Positions 1-7,700 of a stretch of 11,445 nt of DNA are shown here, piece by piece. Within the stretch, counting starts at the first letter, position 1; each line of letters starts with the position of its first letter. The position numbers and the translations under genes are program-made. The DNA is taken from NCBI GenBank assembly GCA_001816695.1, contig MHCR01000002.1, forward strand, positions 40,368-51,812. The letters are read 5' to 3'. The notes beneath the pieces were generated by a model, which worked only from the letters and a program-made list of their open reading frames with translations, was not told the DNA's origin and searched no databases. The stretch is from Candidatus Woykebacteria bacterium RBG_16_39_9b. GTDB lineage: Bacteria > Patescibacteriota > Microgenomatia > Woykebacterales > RBG-16-39-9b.

Positions 1-2
1 TA

Positions 3-254
3 ACTTCTATTTGTGAAAAAAATAAAGTTGAAATTATAATTTTTGGTGTTCCTTATCCTGACAATATTGAAGCAGAAGTGTTTGGTCAGAGACTTTCGAA
101 AACAATAAATGTACCAATAGAATTTATTGATGAAACAATGACCTCGCAAATTGCGGTCGCAAACCTGGCAAAATTGAAAATAAAAAAAGTGCCTGAAGAT
201 TCTGTAGCAGCATCTATTTTACTAACGGAATATTTACAAAATAAGGAGGGTTAG
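3..254 (+). CDS. ruvX: RuvX/YqgF family RuvC-fold nuclease-like protein, C-terminal part (5' end outside window)
   Basis: Eighty-three codons are open from the window edge to a TAG stop. The RuvX (YqgF) family has a RuvC/RNase H fold. E. coli YqgF acts in 16S rRNA 5' maturation, and homologues have been tested as Holliday-junction resolvases. Visible family signatures are a hydrophobic strand ending in FGVPYPDN (the usual GLPL-x-x-DG segment), then FIDETMTSQIA (usual DERLTT-x-A, with the acidic residue of the active-site set), and a C-terminal EDSVAASILLTEYL helix (usual D-A-x-AA-x-x-ILQ-x-YL), whose Asp is the last acidic active-site position. The first catalytic Asp lies in the missing N-terminal part. 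The stop is 8 bases before mltG, and the mltG Shine-Dalgarno sits inside the last codons, so the two genes are probably one transcript. Recognition rests on these motifs; the exact function is by family only. Confidence 0.88.
   Translation, partial: TSICEKNKVEIIIFGVPYPDNIEAEVFGQRLSKTINVPIEFIDETMTSQIAVANLAKLKIKKVPEDSVAASILLTEYLQNKEG
243..250 (+). promoter_or_regulatory. Shine-Dalgarno for mltG inside the end of ruvX
   Basis: AAGGAGGG is a strong anti-SD match, 12 bases before the TTG at 263. The spacing is longer than usual. The TTG is nevertheless the first possible start after an in-frame TAA at 242, and the site supports a non-ATG start there. Confidence 0.65.
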
Positions 255-262
255 AGAAAGAA

Positions 263-1261
263 TTGGATTATAAATGGGTCTCCAAGACAAGTAGAACGAA
301 GTATTTGTTAATTATTGCGATTTTTCTTATTGTAGCTCTATCTGGAATATTTGGAGGCTATTTTTGGTATCAAAATGCTTTGCAGGCAGTTTCCTCTGAA
401 GTTTCAGAAAAAACTTTTATAGTATCCTCTGGGGAAAAAACCGATTCAATACTTAAGAGACTGGAAGAACAAGGTATTATCAGAAGTGCAGTAGCTTTTA
501 GAATATACTTAAGATTGACTGGTCTGGACGGCAAGCTTCAGGCCGGAGAATTTGTTTTGTCATCCCACCAAAAAGCTGACGAAGTTGCCCAAATTTTATT
601 AAAGGGGAGACTAGATCAGCGGATAACAATTATAGAGGGTTTGAGGATTGATGAAATTGCCGAAAAGTTACGTAAAGAATTAGGAATAAATAAAAACGAA
701 TTCCTACTACTTGCAAAAGAAGGGTATATGTTTCCGGACACTTATTTAATACCAAAAGAGTCTAGTGCAGCAGATATTGTGGAACAAATGCGTGAAAACT
801 TTAACAAAAAAGTTACCCCAGAACTGAAAGAAGATACAAAAAATAAGGACCTCTCCACTGAAAGTATCGTTATTTTGGCGTCAATAGTTGAAAGAGAGGC
901 GAAAGACGAAGCAGAACGAGATATAATCGCTGGAATTCTAATCAAAAGATTCAGTGAAGGTATGCCCTTACAAGCGGACGCGACGATCCAATATGCGTTA
1001 GGATTTCAGCCAGAAGAAAATAGTTGGTGGAAAAAAAGTTTAACAGAACAAGATTTAGAGATTGGTAGCCCTTACAACACAAGAAAAAATAAAGGGCTAC
1101 CACCAGGGCCTATATCCAACCCTGGGTTGGAGTCGATAAAAGCTGCAATTAATCCTGAGAAGTCCCCGTATTATTATTACCTCCACGATAAAAACGGAAA
1201 AGCTCATTACGCAGTGAGTTTAGAAGGGCATAACGAAAATATTAACAAATATCTACGCTAA
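263..1261 (+). CDS. mltG: endolytic peptidoglycan transglycosylase MltG (YceG family)
   Basis: MltG cuts nascent glycan strands at the outer face of the inner membrane and is thought to set their length by ending synthesis. At 332 residues it matches the family size (about 340 in E. coli). It has a short basic cytoplasmic N-terminus, one membrane anchor at about 14-36, a LysM-like region near 50-120, then the YceG catalytic domain. Seen directly: EGYMFPDTY (153-161); ILASIVERE (204-212), whose E210 aligns with the catalytic Glu of E. coli MltG (E218); LQADATIQYALG (236-247); SPYNTRKNKGLPPGPI (269-284); and a terminal HDKNGKAHYAVSLEGHN segment. Translation starts at TTG because an in-frame stop lies just upstream and a strong SD precedes it. 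No key residue is missing. Co-occurrence with ruvX is a common arrangement; sharing an operon with rpoB is unlikely because rpoB has its own promoter. Confidence 0.95.
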   Translation: MDYKWVSKTSRTKYLLIIAIFLIVALSGIFGGYFWYQNALQAVSSEVSEKTFIVSSGEKTDSILKRLEEQGIIRSAVAFRIYLRLTGLDGKLQAGEFVLSSHQKADEVAQILLKGRLDQRITIIEGLRIDEIAEKLRKELGINKNEFLLLAKEGYMFPDTYLIPKESSAADIVEQMRENFNKKVTPELKEDTKNKDLSTESIVILASIVEREAKDEAERDIIAGILIKRFSEGMPLQADATIQYALGFQPEENSWWKKSLTEQDLEIGSPYNTRKNKGLPPGPISNPGLESIKAAINPEKSPYYYYLHDKNGKAHYAVSLEGHNENINKYLR

Positions 1262-1265
1262 ACTC

Positions 1266-1294
1266 TTGACAAAGAAAAACCTTTAAGCTAAAAT
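1266..1294 (+). promoter_or_regulatory. sigma70-type promoter for rpoBC
   Basis: The -35 TTGACA (1266-1271) matches consensus fully. A 17-base spacer leads to TAAAAT (1289-1294), 5 of 6 to the -10 consensus. Initiation is expected near 1301, giving a leader of about 97 bases. The -35 begins five bases after the mltG stop, so rpoBC appears to be separately promoted. This is sequence matching only. Confidence 0.8.
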
Positions 1295-1307
1295 GCGGTT
1301 AGCTTAA
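1283..1307 (+). repeat. 9-bp perfect inverted repeat over the rpoB -10 box and start site (possible operator)
   Basis: Left arm TTAAGCTAA (1283-1291) and right arm TTAGCTTAA (1299-1307) are perfect reverse complements separated by 7 bases. The left arm covers the first half of the -10 hexamer and the right arm covers the predicted start site. A third related copy, TAGCTAAAGG, follows at once; with TTAGCT it forms a second, nested palindrome (1299-1304 with 1309-1314). No T-run follows, so it is not a classic terminator. A repressor operator or a 5'-end mRNA stem is possible; neither is proven. Confidence 0.5.
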
Positions 1308-1312
1308 TAGCT

Positions 1313-1343
1313 AAAGGCGCGTACGTTGTACGTTTCCTTTTTT
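1313..1343 (+). terminator. terminator-like hairpin early in the rpoB leader (attenuator, or mltG terminator)
   Basis: Outer stem AAAGG (1313-1317) pairs with CCTTT (1336-1340). Inner stem CGTAC (1320-1324) pairs with GTACG (1328-1332) across a GTT loop. A 2x3 internal loop separates the stems. The outer stem runs into a T-rich tract (1338-1343, then TTATTTTATTT). It begins about 12 bases into the predicted rpoB transcript. It could stop read-through from mltG, attenuate rpoBC, or both. I found no clear competing antiterminator helix by eye. Confidence 0.5.
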
Positions 1344-1397
1344 GTTATTTTATTTATGAACCTGCCTATTTGAACTAATTCTCGGGGCATTTCTTTA

Positions 1398-4300
1398 ATG
1401 ATTCAAAAGAAAAGAAAGATATTTGGAGCTGCAGGTGTTAATTACCCAATTCCTAATTTAATAGAACCACAAACTAGTTCTTACCAATGGCTACTTGATT
1501 ATGGTGTTAGAGAACTTCTACAAGAAGTAAGCCCAATTGAAGATTTTACTGGTAAAATCTTCTCCCTAGAACTTCTTAGTCATTCGTTAGGAAAATCTAA
1601 ATATGACCCTAAAACCGCCATAAATAAAGGTGGTACCTTTTCTGCTCCACTCAAAGTGAAAGCTAGGCTTGTGAATAAAGAGACTGGAGAGAGCTTGGAA
1701 CAAGAAGTATTTTTAGGTGATCTACCATTAATGACTGATTCTGGAACTTTTATAATCAACGGCGTTGAGAGAGTAGTTGTGAGTCAGCTGACTCGAAGCC
1801 CTGGAATATTCTATACAGCTGATTTAGACCCCACAACAGGAAGGAATCTTTTTAGAGCTGAATTAAGGCCGACCAGAGGAAGTTGGTTAGAGTTCGAGAC
1901 TGCAAAGAATAACGTTTTAACTGTCCGTATTGATAGAAGGCGTAGGATTCCAGCTACTACTTTACTACGAGCAGTGGGTATAACTACTAATGAGAGAATA
2001 AAAGAAATTTTTTCCGAAGTTGATGTTGGTCAGGAAAATAGATTTATAGAAACTACATTAGAAAAAGACCCCTCTGATGATGCCGAGAGCGCTTATTTGG
2101 AAATCTATCGGAAAATGAGGCCAGGCGATCCAGCGACATTAGATAACGCAAAAACTTTGTTAGAAAACCTATTTTTTAATTCACGACGTTATTCGTTGGG
2201 GAAAGTTGGGAGATACAAGCTTAATAAGCGACTATCTCTTTCGATTCCGAACGACCAAGATCATTGGATACTAAGCCCTGAAGATATTGTCGCTGCTATA
2301 AAACTCTTAATCACGTTAAACAATGGAGAAGGCGCACCTGATGATATTGATCATTTAGCAAATCGTCGAGTCAGAGCTGTTGGAGAGCTTGTCCAAAATA
2401 CACTTAGAATCGGTTTGCTACAAATGGAGCGGGTTGTAAAGGAGAGGATGAGTATGTCGGCTGATCAAACACAAGTTACACCGGCGACGATGATTAACGC
2501 GAGACCTATAGTAGCTAGATTGAATGAATTTTTCGCCGGTAGTCAACTTTCTCAATTTATGGATCAAATAAATTCACTATCCGAACTCGAGCACTTAAGA
2601 CGTTTATCTGTTATGGGACCAGGTGGTTTAACCCGTGAAAGAGCTAGTTTCTCAGTTCATGATATAAATAACTCGCAATATGGAAGAATTGATCCAATAA
2701 AGTCTCCTGAAGGACCAAATATAGGTTTAATCACCCATCTAGCACTCGCATCTAGAATTAATGAGTATGGGTTTTTAGAAACCCCATACCGTAGAGTAAA
2801 AAAGAATAGTAATAAAAGACCAAAGGTAACAAATGAAATTGTTTGGCTAATGGCTGATGACGAGGAAAAATTTTATATAACCAATTCTAATGTAACTATC
2901 GATAGTAGTGGTTTTATTTTCGATAAAAGAGTTCCATTGCGTTATCAAGGTAAATTTACATATGGCCCGTCCAATCTAATCGATTTGGTAGATGTTGTGC
3001 CATGGCAAATGGTGGGAGCCAGCGCATCTTTAATTCCATTCCTAGCACATGACGATGCTAACAGAGCCCTGATGGGTGCTAATATGCAAGGTCAGGCCGT
3101 GCCATTAGTAAAACCAACCACTCCTATAGTTGGTACTGGTATGGAAGGTTCTATTTCTGAAAGTATTGGCAGAATCATAAAAAGTCCGGTTGATGGAAGA
3201 GTTATCTTTGTTGATGCCCGAGAAATAATTATAAAAGGTAACGATAAGGAGGAATATGAAATTCCTGTAGTAAAATTTGCGAAATCAAACCAAAATACTG
3301 CCTATAGTCAAAAACCTCTAGTATCTGTAGGTGAGAAGGTTAAACGCGATCAAATAGTCGCAGATGGCCCGGTAACCGATCAAGGCGAAATTGCCTTGGG
3401 ACAAAATTTAATTGTTGCCTATATGAGTTGGGAGGGTTTCGGTTATGAAGACGCTATAGTTATTTCGGAACGTTTGGTTCGAGAAGACGTATTAACCTCC
3501 ATTCATATAGAAGAGTATGAGTGCTCTGTGACTGAAACTAAACTTGGTCCCGAAGAAACAACTAGAGATATTCCAAATGTTGGCGAAGAAGCACTGGCAA
3601 ATCTTGACGAAAATGGAATTGTTTATATCGGAGCAGAAGTAGGTCCTAATGATATTTTAGTAGGTAAGATTACACCAAAAGGAGAAACAGAGCTTACCGC
3701 CGAAGAAAGACTTTTAAGAGCGATATTTGGAGAAAAAGCTCGGGAAGTTAGGGATACCTCGTTAAGGCTTCCACATGGTGAGCGAGGGACGGTTGTAGAT
3801 ATTCAAATCCTAACTAAAGAAGATGGAGATGAATTGGAACCAGGTGTGCAACGATTGATCAAGGTTAAAGTTGCTCAAACCAGAAAAGTGACTGTGGGCG
3901 ATAAGTTAGCTGGTCGCCACGGTAATAAAGGAATAATATCAAAAGTTGTGCCAGCTGAAGATATGCCACATTTAGAGGATGGTACAGCAGTTGATATAAT
4001 TATTTCCCCACTTTCTGTTATATCCAGGATGAACCTGGGTCAACTTCTTGAAGCACATTTAGGAATAGTCGCAGAAAAACTTGGCTATAAAGTAGCTGTT
4101 CCCGCCTTCGGAGGCTTTGAAGAAAAACAATTAGTTGAAGAATTGAAAAAAGCAAATTTACCTGTGACTGGAAAGGCAATTCTTTATAACGGTAAAACAG
4201 GTGAAACTTATGCCGATCCGATTACTGTTGGGGTTGGTTATATTATGAAACTTGTTCATATGGTTGATGAGAAAGTGCATGCCAGAAGTACGGGACCTTA

Positions 4301-4751
4301 TTCGCTGGTGACTCAACAACCCCTTGGTGGAAAGGCTCAAATGGGAGGACAACGATTAGGAGAAATGGAAGTCTGGGCTCTAGAAGCATATAGTGCAGCA
4401 CACACACTACAGGAAATGCTAACTATTAAAAGTGACGACGTAATAGGTCGAGCAAAAGCATTCGAGGCAATCGTAAAAGGTACGGATATTCCTGAATCTA
4501 CTGTACCGGAGTCTTTCAAAGTTTTGGTTAAAGAGCTCAACGGACTATCTCTTAAAGTAGAGCTTCTTGGAGCAGAGATAGAAAAAGAAAATGAGGAATC
4601 TGAAGAGGAGGCTGAGAAAGAACAAGAAGTTAGAAAGGAAGCTGACGAATTATCTAAGGCATCCGGTGAAGAAGAAGTGGGTATTAGAGGTGAATTGATC
4701 TCTGATAAGGGCTCGTTTGAAATAGAGAAATTAGTTGAAAAGGAAGAGTAA
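1398..4751 (+). CDS. rpoB: DNA-directed RNA polymerase subunit beta
   Basis: Beta subunit of RNA polymerase; with beta' it forms the active-site cleft. It has 1117 residues (1193 in B. subtilis, 1342 in E. coli), so it is compact and lacks the large E. coli insertions. Landmarks in order: IPNLIEPQTSSYQW (18-31), EDFTG (48-52), the rifampicin pocket SQLSQFMDQ (382-390) to GPGGLTRERA (407-416), SPEGPNIGLI (436-445), HDDANRALMGANMQ (551-564), WEGFGYEDAI (678-687), GDKLAGRHGNKG (834-845) and SDDVIGRAKAFEAIVKG (1012-1028). Rifampicin-contact residues Q386, D389, H399, R402 and S404 match E. coli Q513, D516, H526, R529 and S531. The usual PLGVPSRM loop reads PLSVISRM (871-878). The usual end near KVELLG is followed by about 59 extra, very acidic residues. 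No good SD precedes the ATG, only GGGG ten bases upstream. The stop overlaps the rpoC start by one base. Confidence 0.98.
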   Translation: MIQKKRKIFGAAGVNYPIPNLIEPQTSSYQWLLDYGVRELLQEVSPIEDFTGKIFSLELLSHSLGKSKYDPKTAINKGGTFSAPLKVKARLVNKETGESLEQEVFLGDLPLMTDSGTFIINGVERVVVSQLTRSPGIFYTADLDPTTGRNLFRAELRPTRGSWLEFETAKNNVLTVRIDRRRRIPATTLLRAVGITTNERIKEIFSEVDVGQENRFIETTLEKDPSDDAESAYLEIYRKMRPGDPATLDNAKTLLENLFFNSRRYSLGKVGRYKLNKRLSLSIPNDQDHWILSPEDIVAAIKLLITLNNGEGAPDDIDHLANRRVRAVGELVQNTLRIGLLQMERVVKERMSMSADQTQVTPATMINARPIVARLNEFFAGSQLSQFMDQINSLSELEHLRRLSVMGPGGLTRERASFSVHDINNSQYGRIDPIKSPEGPNIGLITHLALASRINEYGFLETPYRRVKKNSNKRPKVTNEIVWLMADDEEKFYITNSNVTIDSSGFIFDKRVPLRYQGKFTYGPSNLIDLVDVVPWQMVGASASLIPFLAHDDANRALMGANMQGQAVPLVKPTTPIVGTGMEGSISESIGRIIKSPVDGRVIFVDAREIIIKGNDKEEYEIPVVKFAKSNQNTAYSQKPLVSVGEKVKRDQIVADGPVTDQGEIALGQNLIVAYMSWEGFGYEDAIVISERLVREDVLTSIHIEEYECSVTETKLGPEETTRDIPNVGEEALANLDENGIVYIGAEVGPNDILVGKITPKGETELTAEERLLRAIFGEKAREVRDTSLRLPHGERGTVVDIQILTKEDGDELEPGVQRLIKVKVAQTRKVTVGDKLAGRHGNKGIISKVVPAEDMPHLEDGTAVDIIISPLSVISRMNLGQLLEAHLGIVAEKLGYKVAVPAFGGFEEKQLVEELKKANLPVTGKAILYNGKTGETYADPITVGVGYIMKLVHMVDEKVHARSTGPYSLVTQQPLGGKAQMGGQRLGEMEVWALEAYSAAHTLQEMLTIKSDDVIGRAKAFEAIVKGTDIPESTVPESFKVLVKELNGLSLKVELLGAEIEKENEESEEEAEKEQEVRKEADELSKASGEEEVGIRGELISDKGSFEIEKLVEKEE

Positions 4752-7700
4752 TGTACGAAATAAAAGATTTTGAAGCATTAAGAATAATACTAGCCAATCA
4801 AGACGATATATTAAATTGGTCTCATGGAGAAGTTTTTAAACCAGAGACAATAAACTATAGAACACTTAAACCAGAAAAAGGTGGTCTTTTCGCGGAGGAA
4901 ATCTTCGGTCCAACCAAAGATTGGGAGTGTTATTGCGGTAAATACAAAAGAATACGGTACCGCGGTGTAATTTGTGATAAATGTGGAGTTGAAGTAACTC
5001 AGTCAAAGGTTAGGCGTGAAAGGATGGGTCATATAAAACTCGCTGCTCCGGTTGCCCATGTTTGGTTCTTTAAAGGGACACCATCAAAACTATCACAACT
5101 TCTTGATATAACTCCAAGAAGTTTGGATGCTATTATTTATTTTGCGGAATATTTAATTGTTGCTGTGGATGACGATAAGTGTAAAAAAGCGCTTAATAAC
5201 ATCGCAGAGGCAATGAAAAAAAACCAAGAGAACATAAAGAAATTGTATGATAAGCAGAAGAAAGAATTAGAAAAGAATATAAAAAATGATGTTAGCAAAA
5301 TAGATGTTAAAAACAAGGAGCAAAGAGAATTAATAGTTGAAGAATTAAACCTGAAGGCAAAAGCAAGGTTCAATTCCTTAAAAGAAGAAGAATCAAATGA
5401 AATAGCTCGAAATAATGAATTATATAAATCTATGCAGGATAGAATTAAACAAATAAAGCCTTTTGGTTTAATTTCAGAAGACGAATACCAACGGCTTATT
5501 GATTTAAACGCTGCAGATTTTATAAAGGTGGGTATGGGAGCGGAGAGTTTAGAAGAGGCCCTTAAGAACCTAGATTTGGCAAAACTAGCAGCAGAATTAA
5601 GAAAAGAAGTACAAACTTCAACTGGACAGAAACAAGTTAAAGCCACAAAACGGTTAAGGGTTGTTGAAGGTTTTCGGCAAGCAAGTATTGACCCAACCTG
5701 GATGATTTTGAAGGTTTTACCAGTAATTCCTCCGGATTTGCGCCCTATGGTTCAACTTTCCGGAGGAAGGTTCGCTACAAGCGATTTGAATGATTTATAC
5801 AGAAGGGTGATTAATCGAAACAACAGGCTAAAAAGACTTACGGATTTAGGTGCTCCAGAAATTATTTTGAGGAATGAAAAAAGAATGCTTCAAGAGGCTG
5901 TAGATGCATTGATAGATTCAAGTCAGAGACCTTCTTCTCGTACGGCTCAGGTATTAAGAAGCCTTTCAGATATGTTGAAGGGTAAACAAGGAAGATTCAG
6001 ACAAAATCTTCTTGGAAAAAGAGTAGATTATTCTGGTCGGTCTGTAATTATTGTAGCGCCAGATATACGGCTTAATGAGTGCAGAGTTCCAAAAGAAATG
6101 GCGTTGGAGCTTTTTAAGCCTTACGTTTTAAGGGAACTAATATTCCAAGGATATGCGCCTAACGTTAAAAGTGCAAAGCATGTATTTGAAAGAAAGGGAG
6201 AAGAAGTCTGGGATATTTTAGAATCTATTACAAAAAATCACCCAGTTTTTCTTAACAGAGCTCCTACATTGCATCGTCTTGGTTTTCAAGCATTTTACCC
6301 AATTTTGACTGAGGGAAATGCTATTGGTGTTCATCCATCAGTTTGCGCAGGCTTTGGGGCTGATTTTGATGGAGATCAGATGGCAATCCATGTACCGTTA
6401 TCCCAGGCCGCAATAGATGAAGCTAAAAATTTGATGATGTCGACAAAAAACTTATTAAAACCGGCTGATGGCGAACCGATAATGACACCTCGGCAAGATG
6501 TGTTTTTGGGTTGTTACTTTCTGACGCGTGCGGCTAATGATGAACCTGCAAAAGGAGTTTATACTTTTGATGAAATTATACTAGCATTTCAATCCAACGC
6601 ACTTGATATTAAAGATAAAATTAAGCTTTTTTATAAAAACGATCTTATTGAAACGACAGTAGGCCGAGTGTTGTTTAATTCGGTTCTTCCAGAAGAACTC
6701 CGTTTTGTCAATAAAGCCATCAGAGGTAGTGATATCAAGAGTTTGTTAATTAGTAGTCAGTCTGTTTTGGGAGAGGAAAAGTCTGTCGAGTTGATTGACT
6801 CGTTCAAAGATTTAGGATTCCTATTCGCTACGAAATCGGGTTTGACTATGTCAGTTAGCGATTGCGAAATTTATCAGGAGAAAGGAAAATTAGTTGCTGA
6901 AGCAGAAGTAAAGGTTGAAAAAATAGACGAGAATTTTCAGAAAGGTTTGATTACAGAAGGTGAAAAAATAAGATTGTCTGAAGAGATTTGGTCGGATCTC
7001 ACCACAAAAATAGATGAACTCACTTGGCAAAATATGTCGTTGGATAACCCGTTAAGATTGATGCAAGAATCCGGGGCTCGGGGGAGTAGGGATCAGATCA
7101 AACAGCTAGCAGGGATGCGAGGGTTGATGGCAGATCCTTTAGGTAAGATTGTTGAGCTACCATCTAAAAGTAATTTCCGAGAGGGATTAGATGTTTATGA
7201 ATATTTTACCTCTACTCGTGGAGCAAGAAAAGGATTGGTGGATAAAGCACTTAAGACTGCTGATGCTGGTTATTTAACCCGAAGGTTAGTTGATGTCGCC
7301 CATGATGTTTTAATCCGTGAAGAAGATTGTGGTACCAAAGAGGGTGTAATAATATCAGAACTCGGTGATCGTTCGACCCCACTTTCTTCGAGGGTTGTTG
7401 GCAGAGTAGCCGCCGCTAACATTAAAGGGAAAAATAGAAGAGATATAGTTAAGCGGGGAGAGGAGATCACAGAAGAATTGTCTAAGGAAATCGAAAAAAG
7501 CGATACTACTCAGATTTATGTACGGTCCCCTCTAACTTGTGAAACTAGGTATGGGGTTTGTTCAGTTTGTTACGGTTGGGACTTATCAACCAAAAGAATT
7601 GCTTCTGCGGGAACAGCTGTTGGGGTTATCGCTGCTCAATCAATTGGCGAGCCGGGAACTCAGCTTACTATGAGAACTTTCCATTTGGGAGGGATAATCG

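Noticed and set aside
1356..1373. Five-codon leader peptide (MNLPI) in the rpoB leader
   Set aside because: It has no Shine-Dalgarno, is too short, and shows no run of regulatory codons. The ATG is likely chance.
5137..5646. 169-codon open frame antisense to rpoC
   Set aside because: It is the mirror of the Lys/Glu-rich coiled-coil stretch, giving a Ser/Phe/Leu-rich text with no domain. The sense strand is unmistakably rpoC.
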